NCBI RefSeq assembly: GCF_900446215.1
Contig: NZ_UAQZ01000001.1
Location: 1,426,001 to 1,490,000 of the forward strand
Direction: 5' to 3'
Length of the DNA stretch: 64,000 nt
Origin: Burkholderia cenocepacia
GTDB taxonomy: Bacteria > Pseudomonadota > Gammaproteobacteria > Burkholderiales > Burkholderiaceae
The position numbers and the translations under genes are program-made. Positions 36,869-46,054 of this stretch are shown in pieces. Every line of letters starts with the position of its first letter. The first letter of the stretch is position 1. The notes under the pieces were generated by a model, which worked only from the letters and a program-made list of their open reading frames with translations, searched no databases and was not told where the DNA came from.

Positions 36869-38373
36869 GGTATGGAACCCGAATCGATGGAAAGGTGGTT
36901 CGATGCCGCGGCGGCGCTGTAGGTATCGGGCGTCCCGCCGCCGAGCGCGCCGTACAGCGCGACGCGGCTCGATAACAGCGCGCGACGCGTCATCACCCAT
37001 TGCTGCTCGGCGTTCATCAGGTCCCGTTGCGCATCGAGAACTTCCAGGAAGCGGGTTGCGCCGCTGTCGTAGCGCAGTTTCGCCAGACGTGCGCGCTCGG
37101 CCTGGGACGCGAGCGTCGCCCGTTCGATCGCGACCTGGTCGGCGAGCCAGTAGCGCGCGGCGAGTGCATCGGACACGTCGCGAAACGCGCGCTGCATGGT
37201 CTTCTCGTACTGGGCGAGCGCCTCGTCGCGCTGCGCGTGCGCGAGCGCGAGATTCGACCGGTTGCGGCCGCCGTCGACGAGCGGCAGCGTGACGTTCGGA
37301 ATCACCGACCACACGCCCGTTCCGGACGACAGCAGGTCGTGCAGTGCGGTGCTCCCCGAACCGATCGCGCTCGTCAATGCGATACGCGGGAAAAACGCCG
37401 CACGCGCTGCGCCGATGTTCGCGCGCGTGGCCTGCAGTTCGTGCTCGGCCGCGATCACGTCCGGACGCCGCGCGAGCAGCGACGACGGCAGGCCCGGCGC
37501 GAGCGACGGGGTCACAGCGCCGTCGTCGAGGGTCAGCGGCGCGTCGGCCAGCGCCGGCGTCGCACCGACGAGCAATGCCAGCGCATTGGCCGCCGATGCC
37601 CGCGCCTGCTGCAACTGGACGCCGAGCGACTCGGCCTGCTGCAGCAGGATCTCCGATTGCGTCAGGTCCAGCCGCGAGATCGCGCCGGCCGCGTGACGCA
37701 GCTGGAAAATCCGCAGCGATTCGTGCCGCGAGTCGATCGTCGCGCGCGTCAGCGCGATCCGTTCATCGAGCTCGCACAGGGTCAGATAGGCGTCCGCCAC
37801 GCTGGTAATCACGCTCAGCGTCACCGCTTGCCGCGCTGCATCGCTCGCGAGATAGCGCTGCAGCGCCGACGCTTTCAGGTTGCGCACGCGGCCCCAGAAA
37901 TCGATCTCCCATTGCGTTTCAGCCAGCTGGACCTCGTATACCTGGCCGATGACCGGCGCTGGCGTCAGGAAGCCGCCCGGCGTGCGAAACCGCACATAGG
38001 CCGCGCCGGCGCCGATCGTCGGCCATTGATCCGCGCTGCGGATACCGTAGACGGCGCGTGCCTGTTCGACACGTGCAACGGCTGCACGCAGATCCCGATT
38101 GTTGGCGAGTGCCTGCCCGATCAACGCGCGCAGACGGACGTCGACAAAGTAGTCGTACCAGGCAGGCGGCGCCTGCGCAATGGAGACGCTGCGGGCGGAA
38201 GGATCGGGGAACGCGGCGGCGATCGGCGTGGCGGGAAGTTCGTCGGGGGGCGCGAGCGACAGGCATCCCGACAGCAGGCCCGCGCCGGCCGCCAGCGCAA
38301 CGAGACGAATGCACCGCGCGATGGCAGGCAAAAACAGCGGAGGAACCGCGACGGCGCGCATGGGATGCCTCAT
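36865..38373 (-). CDS. NodT-family outer membrane efflux lipoprotein
   Basis: This TolC-like outer membrane factor has a lipoprotein signal (LVALAAGAGLLSGC) and two OEP repeats. Counting from the ATG at 38373 it is about 502 aa; the ATG at 38361 is equally possible, whereas the longer frame to 38511 would cover the FNR-like box and lacks a signal at its start. First gene of the exporter operon OMF-HlyD-ABC-permease. The substrate is unknown; drugs or envelope metabolites are typical. Confidence 0.9.
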   Translation of the reverse strand: MRHPMRAVAVPPLFLPAIARCIRLVALAAGAGLLSGCLSLAPPDELPATPIAAAFPDPSARSVSIAQAPPAWYDYFVDVRLRALIGQALANNRDLRAAVARVEQARAVYGIRSADQWPTIGAGAAYVRFRTPGGFLTPAPVIGQVYEVQLAETQWEIDFWGRVRNLKASALQRYLASDAARQAVTLSVITSVADAYLTLCELDERIALTRATIDSRHESLRIFQLRHAAGAISRLDLTQSEILLQQAESLGVQLQQARASAANALALLVGATPALADAPLTLDDGAVTPSLAPGLPSSLLARRPDVIAAEHELQATRANIGAARAAFFPRIALTSAIGSGSTALHDLLSSGTGVWSVIPNVTLPLVDGGRNRSNLALAHAQRDEALAQYEKTMQRAFRDVSDALAARYWLADQVAIERATLASQAERARLAKLRYDSGATRFLEVLDAQRDLMNAEQQWVMTRRALLSSRVALYGALGGGTPDTYSAAAASNHLSIDSGSIP

Positions 38374-38457
38374 CGGATACGAGAACGCTGGATGGCGCCG
38401 CCTGCATGGCGACGCCGCTTCGGGTTCACTTATATCCGACGATTGCCGCGCGCCCCC

Positions 38458-38471
38458 TTGATCTGTATCAC
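38458..38471 (-). promoter_or_regulatory. FNR-type box (one mismatch) upstream of exporter operon
   Basis: TTGATCTGTATCAC, last base deviates, 84 bp before the OMF start at 38373. Confidence 0.6.
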
Positions 38472-38543
38472 TGCGGCCGTAATGCGTTTCGAGTGAAGCC
38501 TCGCTCGACATGCTTACGGCAGATCGTCCAGCCGATGTTCTGT

Positions 38544-38732
38544 TTATGGGCGGTCGCCCGGCGCGAGATTCAGCAGCACGACGAACGACAGGATGCTCAG
38601 GATCAATGTGACGATCGAATACCTGAACACCCGCTCGTCGAACAGCATCCCATGCACGATGCCGGCCAGCGACGCCAGCGCGATGAACACGCTCAGCGTC
38701 GCGAGTGCGATGCGGTACTGCTTTCGGTTCAT
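38544..38732 (-). CDS. Small two-helix membrane protein (paralogue of 31524)
   Basis: The 62-aa protein MNRKQYRIALATLSVFIALA... has two predicted membrane helices (about 8-27 and 38-56). It shares ALATLSVFIALASL-GIVHxML and the Y-x-IVTL start of helix 2 with the 61-aa protein at 31524. A perfect TTGATCTGCATCAA box lies 105 bp upstream, almost the same box and spacing as its paralogue. Function unknown. Confidence 0.8.
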   Translation of the reverse strand: MNRKQYRIALATLSVFIALASLAGIVHGMLFDERVFRYSIVTLILSILSFVVLLNLAPGDRP

Positions 38733-38837
38733 GACGGTCTCCCGGAAAGCGGTTCGGTCATATCGCTGCGCCATGTGCGCGTTGTCGCCTGGTTTGCAGC
38801 CTCTGTCGCCATGATCGAGTCGCGCTCCGGCGGGCCG

Positions 38838-38851
38838 TTGATCTGCATCAA
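38838..38851 (-). promoter_or_regulatory. FNR-type box upstream of small membrane protein
   Basis: TTGATCTGCATCAA, perfect, 105 bp before the start at 38732. Confidence 0.75.
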
Positions 38852-38906
38852 CGGACAAACTGGGCGGTTGCGCACCTGGTCGCCGTTGCCGCAAGCCTGC
38901 GGATGA

Positions 38907-38920
38907 TTGATCCTCGTCAA
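38907..38920 (+). promoter_or_regulatory. FNR-type box upstream of BON-BCAM0308-FtsH operon
   Basis: TTGATCCTCGTCAA, perfect TTGA-N6-TCAA, 94 bp before the BON start at 39015. Confidence 0.7.
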
Positions 38921-39014
38921 GCCGCCAGTGCCGCCATGCGCGATGCTGAATCGGGTACGGCACACATCCGGTCGCACGCTTCGCGACCGGCACACGCCGG
39001 GACGGGAGACCGAC

Positions 39015-39662
39015 ATGAAGTCCGACGCAGCACTCAAGCAGGATGTCGAGCAAGCACTGTTCTGGAATCCGGCGATCGATTCGCGCCGGATCGACGTCGA
39101 CGTACGCGACCGGATCGTGACGTTACGCGGCACGGTCGACAGCTGGGCCCAGAAGCTCGAGGCCCAGAAAACCGCGCTGCACGTCGCAGATGCGCGCGCG
39201 CTGGTGCTCGAATTGAACGTCGAGCCGCCGGAGGATGCCTGCGCCGACCACGAACTGGCGATCGCGATCACGTTCGCGCTTGGCTGGCAGGAGGCATTGC
39301 GCGATCACCGAATTCGCGTCGAAGTCGATCACGGCTGCGTGACGCTCGACGGCGAGGTCGATCATGCGTTCCAGAGCCGTGCAGCGGAAAAAATGGTGAG
39401 CCGGATGAAGGGCGTCGTCGGTGTCGCGAACCGCATTCGGGTGCGGGCCGACCATACGGTGCCCGACGTCGGCACACGGATTGCCGAAGCGCTGGCCCGT
39501 CGCGCGCAGCGCGAATCAGCCGGAATCTCGATCGATGCGGACGACGGCATCGTCACGCTGACGGGCACGGTCGCGTCGCTGGCGGAAAGGCGTGCCGCGT
39601 GCGGCGCGGCGGCATCGGTCCGGGGCGTGCGCGAGGTCGTCGACCGGTTGTCCGTCGCGTGA
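39015..39662 (+). CDS. Three-BON-domain protein (paralogue of 9727)
   Basis: The 215-aa protein has three BON repeats (about 4-71, 77-146, 149-215), with landmarks DRIVTLRGTVDSW, GCVTLDGEVDHAF and GIVTLTGTVASL. It shares the MKxDxxLKQDVE start and the overall plan with the protein at 9727. No signal peptide. First gene of a likely operon with the BCAM0308-type and FtsH-like genes (gaps 40 and 33 bp). Confidence 0.9.
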   Translation: MKSDAALKQDVEQALFWNPAIDSRRIDVDVRDRIVTLRGTVDSWAQKLEAQKTALHVADARALVLELNVEPPEDACADHELAIAITFALGWQEALRDHRIRVEVDHGCVTLDGEVDHAFQSRAAEKMVSRMKGVVGVANRIRVRADHTVPDVGTRIAEALARRAQRESAGISIDADDGIVTLTGTVASLAERRAACGAAASVRGVREVVDRLSVA

Positions 39663-39702
39663 CCGTCGCGCCTGTACCGTCCACTACCACGGAGAAGCAG
39701 CC

Positions 39703-40212
39703 ATGAATCGTTCGCATTCCGGCCCCGGCCGCAATTATCTGCGCCGCGACAAGCGCATGCAGCCGCATACGAAGGACAGTTATCGCGATCCGAAACGGCC
39801 GTCGGGCGACCGGATCTGCGAAGGATGCGGTGCCGTCTGCGACGCCGGCCGCTGGACCTGGTACGCGACGCCGCTCGACCGGCGCCAGCTCGAATGCCCG
39901 GCCTGCAAGCGCATGCGGGAAAACGCGCCGGCCGGCGAACTGGTGCTGCGCGGCGAATACGTGCGCCGGCATCGCTCCGCGATCCTCGAACTGCTCGAGC
40001 GACAAGCCGATCTTGAGATGAGCGAGCACGCGCTCGAACGCATCATGGAGATCGAGCAAACCGGCGACGCGCTCGTGATTCGAACCACCGGCGTGCACGT
40101 GGTGAGGCGCATGGGCGAGGCGCTGCTGCATGCGCATCACGGCGCGCTGGCATTCAACTATCGCGACAGCGAGGACGTGCTGCGCGCGAACTGGACCCGT
40201 GACGCGGCCTGA
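39703..40212 (+). CDS. BCAM0308-family zinc-ribbon-like protein
   Basis: The 169-aa protein has two CxxC pairs (CEGCGAVC near 39-45 and CPACK near 66-70), probably binding zinc, followed by a helical C-terminal half. It matches the family named after B. cenocepacia BCAM0308, whose function is unknown. It may act with the FtsH-like protease encoded next, perhaps as an adaptor; that is inference from position only. Confidence 0.8.
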   Translation: MNRSHSGPGRNYLRRDKRMQPHTKDSYRDPKRPSGDRICEGCGAVCDAGRWTWYATPLDRRQLECPACKRMRENAPAGELVLRGEYVRRHRSAILELLERQADLEMSEHALERIMEIEQTGDALVIRTTGVHVVRRMGEALLHAHHGALAFNYRDSEDVLRANWTRDAA

Positions 40213-40245
40213 GCGGTCGCGGGTTCGGCGCACAGCCTCGACGTC

Positions 40246-42153
40246 ATGAAGAAAACATTCGATTACTCCGGGTTGATGATCCCGATCGCGTTCGCGGTCC
40301 TGGTCGCCTATCAATTGCTGGCGGCCCAGCCGGCGACGACATCGATTTCGTACAGCGATTTTCATCGGCTGGTCGACGCACGGCTCGTCGACGAGCTCGA
40401 CATCGGCCAGTCGTCGATCTCGGGCGCGCTGCGCATGCCGCAGGCCGCCACCATGCTGCCGGCTTCCGACGCGGTCGCCGTCAAGAAGGCGGGGTCGCCG
40501 TGGCGCTTCACGACGAATCGTGTCGGCGACGATCATCTGGTCGCCGCACTGACGGCCGCCGGCATCCGCTATCGCGGGATGCCGGATTCGGGCTGGATCG
40601 CGATGCTCGCGACGTGGCTGCTGCCGATGATCGTGCTCGTGCTGGTCTGGAACTTCATGATGCGGCGGCCGGGCGGGATGCGGGACCTGAGCGGCATGGG
40701 CAAGAGCCAGGCCCGCGTGTACGTGCAGCAGGAGACCGGCATCACGTTCGACGACATCGCAGGTATCGACGAGGCGAAGGCCGAGCTGCAGCAGATCGTC
40801 GCTTTCCTGCGCAGCCCCGAGCGCTACCAGCGGCTCGGCGGCAAGATTCCGAAGGGCGTGCTGATCGTTGGCGCGCCGGGCACCGGCAAGACGCTGCTTG
40901 CGCGTGCCGTCGCCGGCGAGGCGGGCGTGCCGTTCTTCACGATCAGCGGATCGGCATTCGTCGAGATGTTCGTCGGCGTGGGGGCGGCCCGCGTGCGCGA
41001 CCTATTCGAGCAGGCGCAGCAGAAGGCGCCGTGCATCGTGTTCATTGACGAGCTCGATGCGCTCGGCAAGGCGCGCGGCGTCGGACTGATGTCCGGCAAC
41101 GACGAACGCGAACAGACGCTCAATCAGTTGCTGGTGGAGATGGACGGCTTTCAGGCGAATTCGGGCGTCATCATCATGGCCGCGACCAACCGGCCGGAAA
41201 TCCTGGATCCCGCGCTGCTGCGCCCTGGACGGTTCGACCGGCACATCGCGATCGACCGGCCGGACCTGGTCGGACGCAAGCAGATCCTGGCTGTCCATAC
41301 GAAGCGCGTGAAGCTGGCACCGGAAGTCGACCTCGCGGAACTGGCGCAACGCACGCCGGGCTTCGTCGGCGCCGATCTCGCGAACGTCGTCAACGAAGCC
41401 GCGCTGCGTGCGGCCGAACTCGGCAAGCCAGCGATCGCGATGACCGATTTCGACGAAGCGATCGACCGCGCGATGACGGGCATGGAGCGCAAGAGCCGCG
41501 TGATGAACGAGCAGGAGAAGCGGACCATCGCGTACCACGAGGCGGGGCACGCGCTCGTCGCGCAAAGCCGTCCGCACTGCGATCCGGTGAAGAAGGTGTC
41601 GATCATCCCCCGCGGAATTGCGGCACTCGGCTACACGCAACAAGTCCCGACCGAGGATCGCTACGTGCTGCGCAGGAGCGAACTGCTCGACCGGCTCGAT
41701 GTGTTGCTCGGTGGGCGGGTGGCCGAGGAAATCGCGTTCGGCGACGTATCGACTGGCGCGCAGAACGATCTCGAACGCGCGACCGCGCTCGCGCGGCACA
41801 TGGTCATGCAGTATGGGATGAGCGACCGGCTCGGGCTGATGACGCTCGACGATGCGGTATCGCAGGGCGGCGTGCCCGCCGTGTGGACACCGGGCGACGG
41901 CCATTGCAGCGAGCACACCGCGCAACTGATCGACGAAGAGGTGCGCGCTCTGCTCGACGATGCGCACGCGCGGGTCGCGGCGACGCTCGGCGAGCACCGC
42001 GATGCGCTGGAGCGGATCGCAAGCAGCTTGCTGCAGCACGAATCGATCGATCACGACAGGCTGACGGCGCTCATCACGCCGCCGGACGATACCGGCGACG
42101 CGCGCCGGCCCACGCAGGCCGACACGGAAACGACCACGGACGCCTCCGTCTGA
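40246..42153 (+). CDS. FtsH-family ATP-dependent zinc metalloprotease (extra copy)
   Basis: The 635-aa membrane protease has two N-terminal helices (about 9-26 and 118-138), an AAA+ domain with Walker A GAPGTGKT (209-216) and the second region of homology, and an M41 peptidase domain with HEAGH (431-435). It degrades damaged or regulatory membrane proteins. Housekeeping FtsH normally sits beside rlmE and folP, so this is probably a second, hypoxia-induced copy, part of the BON-BCAM0308-FtsH operon. Confidence 0.92.
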   Translation: MKKTFDYSGLMIPIAFAVLVAYQLLAAQPATTSISYSDFHRLVDARLVDELDIGQSSISGALRMPQAATMLPASDAVAVKKAGSPWRFTTNRVGDDHLVAALTAAGIRYRGMPDSGWIAMLATWLLPMIVLVLVWNFMMRRPGGMRDLSGMGKSQARVYVQQETGITFDDIAGIDEAKAELQQIVAFLRSPERYQRLGGKIPKGVLIVGAPGTGKTLLARAVAGEAGVPFFTISGSAFVEMFVGVGAARVRDLFEQAQQKAPCIVFIDELDALGKARGVGLMSGNDEREQTLNQLLVEMDGFQANSGVIIMAATNRPEILDPALLRPGRFDRHIAIDRPDLVGRKQILAVHTKRVKLAPEVDLAELAQRTPGFVGADLANVVNEAALRAAELGKPAIAMTDFDEAIDRAMTGMERKSRVMNEQEKRTIAYHEAGHALVAQSRPHCDPVKKVSIIPRGIAALGYTQQVPTEDRYVLRRSELLDRLDVLLGGRVAEEIAFGDVSTGAQNDLERATALARHMVMQYGMSDRLGLMTLDDAVSQGGVPAVWTPGDGHCSEHTAQLIDEEVRALLDDAHARVAATLGEHRDALERIASSLLQHESIDHDRLTALITPPDDTGDARRPTQADTETTTDASV

Positions 42154-42205
42154 AAGAACGGTCGCCGGGGCGCGCCGAGCTCGGCCGCTGGTCTCCGTGC
42201 GTCGT

Positions 42206-44002
42206 TCAACAGCCAATGCAGCCCGGGCGCTTGCGCCGCGCCTGCGCCGCGTCGTCGGTCACGACCGACGCGAGCCGCGGATCGGGCCGGAACACCGTGA
42301 CTCCCTTGAGTCCGTCACGCCATGCCTGGAAGAACAGCGCGTCGACTTCCGCGAGCGAACATTGCTCCGGCAGCGTCACGGTCTTCGAGATGCCGGCGTC
42401 GACGCACGGCTGCAGCGCCGCGAGCATCGCGACCTGATCGGCCGGTGCGATATCCGCCGCCGTGACGAAATAGTCCGGCAGCCCGACGCTGTCGCCATGC
42501 AGGTCGCGAAACAGCCGGTAAGCGTGGTTCTCGACACGAAACGGCCGCACCCGTCCGTCCGCGGTGCGCACTAGGCGACGCTGCGTCCAGCCGAGCGCCG
42601 GCTCGATTCCGTTCGAACAGTTGTCGCAGAACGCGAGACTCACGCTGCCGGCCGGCGCGAACGACAGCAGATGGCTGTTGCGCAGCCCGTGCCGCGCGAT
42701 CGCGTGGTGCACCTTCAGCGGCAGCAGCGTGCGGTGCGCGGGGCCGGTCAGATAGGCGGCGGGATCGTACGCGGGAAACACGCCGCGCTCGGCGGCAAGC
42801 GCGGCCGATGCGGCAAACGCATGCTCGCGCATCGTCAGCACGATGCTGCGTGCGAACGCCCGCGCTTCCGTGCCGTCGTAGCGCAGCCGCAGCATCGTCA
42901 GCGCGTCGCCCAGGCCCGTTATGCCGACCCCGATGCGGCGCGTGCGCCGCGCTTCGTGTTCGTGCGCGGCGAGTGGCCACTCGGTCAGGTCGAGCACGTT
43001 GTCGAGCATGCGCACCTGGATGCGCACCGCGTCGGCGAGCCCCGGGAAATCGAAGCGCGGCTTGCCGCCGACCCCGAACGGGTGATGGACGAACCGCGAC
43101 AGGTCAATCGGCCCGAGCACGCAATTGCCGTACGGCGGCAGCGGCTGCTCGCCGCACGGGTTCGTCGCGTCGATCCGCTCGTGTTCGCGCAGCGGATTCG
43201 TGTCGCGGATCGTGTCGAGGAACAGCAGCCCCGGCTCGGCGCTGTCCCGCGCCGCGCCGACGATTTCGTGCCAGAGCGTGCGCGCCGGAATCGTCGCATA
43301 AAGGTACCGGCCGTCCGGCCGCCGGATCGGTGCGCAGGCCCCGGAACGGGGCCGCGCGTGATGGACGAGCGCCCAAGGCAGGTCCTGCCGGACCGCTTCC
43401 ATGAACGCATCGGTGACACCGACCGACAGGTTGAACGTCGGCCAGCGCGATCGTCCGCGCTTGGATGCGACGAAGGCCGCGAGATCCGGATGATCGCAGC
43501 GCAACACCCCCATTTGCGCGCCCCGGCGCGGCCCGGTGAACGGCAGCGCCCGGCACATCGCGTCGAAGCGGTCGATTGCGACGCATGCGCCTCGTTCGGA
43601 CGACACGCACCGTTCGTACGCGCCGGCAGGCGGCACCGGCGAGAAGTCGTAGCCGATGCCTCCCCCCATCAATAGCGTGCGCCATGCGTCACTGAGCGCA
43701 CGAGCAAGCGCTGCGTCGACGGCCGGCCACCGCGCGCCCGGCGGAATCGCGAGCGGATGGACGAAGCAGTTGACCATCGTCCCGCCGGTATCCGCGCCGG
43801 CGTTCGCGAGGATGCGGCCCGCGCCGATCGCGCCGTGCTGTAGGTTCCGGAAGAACGCGCGCTCCACCTGCGCACGGAGATCGGCCGGCTCGGCGAGCGA
43901 CAGTGTATGCGCGACGCGATGGAAGAGGGCCGTACGAGACGTTTCGCCGGGCTGCGCATAGCGTTCGGTGAACACGGTGGTGCAAAGCGGTTGCTCGTCC
44001 AT
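42206..44002 (-). CDS. nrdJ: Adenosylcobalamin-dependent ribonucleotide reductase (class II)
   Basis: The 598-aa protein is a class II ribonucleotide reductase: GGIGYDFSPVPP, TNPCGEQPLPPYGNC (active-site cysteine) and SFAPAGSVSLAFCDNCSNGIEP are characteristic, and the C-terminus ends in RKRPGCIGC, the redox-shuttle cysteines. It makes deoxyribonucleotides using B12 and no oxygen, unlike class I enzymes. The ATG at 44002 is chosen because the longer frame would cover the FNR-type box. No cobalamin riboswitch was recognised in the short leader. Confidence 0.93.
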   Translation of the reverse strand: MDEQPLCTTVFTERYAQPGETSRTALFHRVAHTLSLAEPADLRAQVERAFFRNLQHGAIGAGRILANAGADTGGTMVNCFVHPLAIPPGARWPAVDAALARALSDAWRTLLMGGGIGYDFSPVPPAGAYERCVSSERGACVAIDRFDAMCRALPFTGPRRGAQMGVLRCDHPDLAAFVASKRGRSRWPTFNLSVGVTDAFMEAVRQDLPWALVHHARPRSGACAPIRRPDGRYLYATIPARTLWHEIVGAARDSAEPGLLFLDTIRDTNPLREHERIDATNPCGEQPLPPYGNCVLGPIDLSRFVHHPFGVGGKPRFDFPGLADAVRIQVRMLDNVLDLTEWPLAAHEHEARRTRRIGVGITGLGDALTMLRLRYDGTEARAFARSIVLTMREHAFAASAALAAERGVFPAYDPAAYLTGPAHRTLLPLKVHHAIARHGLRNSHLLSFAPAGSVSLAFCDNCSNGIEPALGWTQRRLVRTADGRVRPFRVENHAYRLFRDLHGDSVGLPDYFVTAADIAPADQVAMLAALQPCVDAGISKTVTLPEQCSLAEVDALFFQAWRDGLKGVTVFRPDPRLASVVTDDAAQARRKRPGCIGC

Positions 44003-44093
44003 GGCGGGGCTCGGCAACGATGAATGACTCACTGTAGGAGTCCGCCCGGACGCGTTGTTGATCGAGCGCAAGCGGGCGCCTTCGCGGCGTGGC

Positions 44094-44107
44094 TTGACGG
44101 CGGTCAA
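44094..44107. promoter_or_regulatory. FNR-type box between nrdJ and pfkB
   Basis: TTGACGGCGGTCAA, perfect, 91 bp from the nrdJ start (minus) and 104 bp from the pfkB start (plus). Confidence 0.75.
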
Positions 44108-44211
44108 CGCGGTGGCCGGTATCGAACGTAATGTGGAGCCACGGCCGGCACGCATCGGTTGCCGGGCATCGCCGCGCCGGCGTCCCAGCCATCGATCGAG
44201 AGCCACCCACC

Positions 44212-45147
44212 ATGACCGGCATCGTTACCGTCACATTGAATCCCGCCGTCGATGTTGCTACGTCGGTCGAGCACATCGTCGATACGCACAAGCTGCGCTG
44301 CGCGCGGCCGCGGCGCGACCCCGGCGGCGGCGGAATCAACGTCGCCCGGACCGTTCACCGACTCGGAGGCGACTGCGTCGCGCTGTACCTGGCCGGCGGG
44401 CCGACCGGCGACGTCCTGACGGCGCTGCTCGAAGCCGAGCATCTGCCGAGTGAGCGAATCCGGATCGCCGGCGAGACCCGCGAGAACGTTTGCGTGACAG
44501 AGACCGCGACCGGACGTGAATACCGCTTCCTGATGCCGGGGCCGCTGGTCACGGGTGCGGAGTGGCGCGCCTGCGCGGCGCGCACCGACGCCATGCAACC
44601 GTCGCCGCGCTATCTCGTGTTGAGCGGAAGCCTGCCGCCCGGCGCCCCCGACGATCTCTACGCGACGCTTGCGCGGACGGCGAAGGCAAGGGGCAGCCGC
44701 GTGGTTGTCGACGCGGCGGGCCGGGCGCTGCAGGCGGCCCTCAAGGCCGGTGTCCATCTCGTCAAGCCCAGTATTGGCGAACTGAGCGCGCTGGCCGGCG
44801 AACCGCTCGACGACACGTCGGCATGCCGGAAGGCGAGCGAACTCGTGGCGCGCGGCCAGGCCGACATCGTCGCGTTGACACTCGGCGCACGCGGCGCATG
44901 GGTCGTCACGCGCGATCGCACCCTGCGCCTGCCCGGCAGGCCCGCAGCGGTGTGCAGCACGGTCGGCGCCGGAGACAGTTTCGTCGGCGGCATGGTGTGG
45001 GCGCTGGCGTGCGGCGTGCCGTTCGACGATGCGTGCCGCTACGCGCTGGCGGCATCGGCGGCGTCTGTCGAACGTCCCGGGACGGCGCTGTGCACGCGCG
45101 ACGACGTCGAGCGGATTCACGCCGAACTGGTTGCGCAGGCAAGCTGA
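44212..45147 (+). CDS. PfkB-family hexose kinase (1- or 6-phosphofructokinase type)
   Basis: The 311-aa kinase has the PfkB signatures GGGGINVA (38-45) and GAGDSF (252-257, catalytic D255), and starts MTGIVTVTLNPAVDVA, typical of phosphofructokinase-2 and FruK. It probably phosphorylates fructose 6-phosphate or 1-phosphate, raising glycolytic flux, useful because most Burkholderia lack a classical PfkA. Exact substrate uncertain. Divergent from nrdJ. Confidence 0.88.
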   Translation: MTGIVTVTLNPAVDVATSVEHIVDTHKLRCARPRRDPGGGGINVARTVHRLGGDCVALYLAGGPTGDVLTALLEAEHLPSERIRIAGETRENVCVTETATGREYRFLMPGPLVTGAEWRACAARTDAMQPSPRYLVLSGSLPPGAPDDLYATLARTAKARGSRVVVDAAGRALQAALKAGVHLVKPSIGELSALAGEPLDDTSACRKASELVARGQADIVALTLGARGAWVVTRDRTLRLPGRPAAVCSTVGAGDSFVGGMVWALACGVPFDDACRYALAASAASVERPGTALCTRDDVERIHAELVAQAS

Positions 45148-45197
45148 CGGGCGGGCGGCCCGGCACGTGCCCGATCTCGTCGGTGCGCGATCGATCG

Positions 45198-45211
45198 TTG
45201 ATCTGGCTCAG
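45198..45211 (+). promoter_or_regulatory. FNR-type box (one mismatch) upstream of polysaccharide deacetylase
   Basis: TTGATCTGGCTCAG, last base deviates, 54 bp before the start at 45266. Confidence 0.55.
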
Positions 45212-45265
45212 CGGCATGCGCGCCGCGATCGCAAAAAATGGGGAACCCATTCCACGAGATCCGCC

Positions 45266-46054
45266 ATGGTCTATCGACTGATCGCCTGCCTACTCCTGCT
45301 GTCGTGCATGCGACCGGTTGCGTCCGCCGACGTCGCGACGGTCGTTTCTCCACCGGAGCGCGTGCTGATCCTGGTCTACCATCGGTTCGCCGCCGCGCGG
45401 CTCGATTCGATGACGGTGCGCATCGACACGTTCCGCAATCAGTTGCAGGCGATCGATGCGAACGGCTATCGCATCGTGCCACTCGCCGACGTCGTACGCT
45501 GGCATGACGGCCAGCGCGATGCCGTGCCGGCGCGGGCGGTCGCGATCACGGTCGATGACGGTCACCGCTCAGTCTACGAGGTGCTGCGCCCGCTGCTGGC
45601 CGCGCATCCGGCTCCGGTCACGCTGTTCATCTATCCGTCGGCTATCTCCAACGCCAGCTACGCGATGACGTGGGACCAGTTGCTTGCGCTCGGGCGGGCC
45701 GGGTTCGACATCGAGTCCCACACGGTCTGGCATCCGAATTTTCGCGTCGAGCGTGCCCGGCTCGCACCGGACGACTACCAGCGTTTCGTGTCGTTCCAGT
45801 TGAGCCGGTCGCGCGCGCGGCTCGAGGCCGAAACCGGCCGTCCGGTCCGGCTGCTGGCCTGGCCGTTCGGCGTCCATGACGCGCTGACCGACCAGCTGGC
45901 CGCTCGCGAAGGCTACGTCGCGGCATTCACGCTCGACGCGCGCCCCGTTCGTATCACCGACTCGGCAATGGCGCTGCCACGCTATCTGATGACCGACGCC
46001 TGCGACACACGATGCATGAACGGATTGCTGAGAACCGTCGGGGGGAACCCGTGA
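45266..46054 (+). CDS. Polysaccharide deacetylase (CE4), secreted
   Basis: The 262-aa protein has a signal peptide (to about residue 21) and a NodB-type fold with D97-D98 (TVDDGH) and H152/H156 (SHTVWHP), the metal-binding Asp-His-His set. It resembles PgaB N-terminal domains that deacetylate poly-N-acetylglucosamine. The next gene overlaps its stop by GTGA. The pair recalls the deacetylase and glycoside-hydrolase halves of PgaB, here separate. Confidence 0.88.
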   Translation: MVYRLIACLLLLSCMRPVASADVATVVSPPERVLILVYHRFAAARLDSMTVRIDTFRNQLQAIDANGYRIVPLADVVRWHDGQRDAVPARAVAITVDDGHRSVYEVLRPLLAAHPAPVTLFIYPSAISNASYAMTWDQLLALGRAGFDIESHTVWHPNFRVERARLAPDDYQRFVSFQLSRSRARLEAETGRPVRLLAWPFGVHDALTDQLAAREGYVAAFTLDARPVRITDSAMALPRYLMTDACDTRCMNGLLRTVGGNP

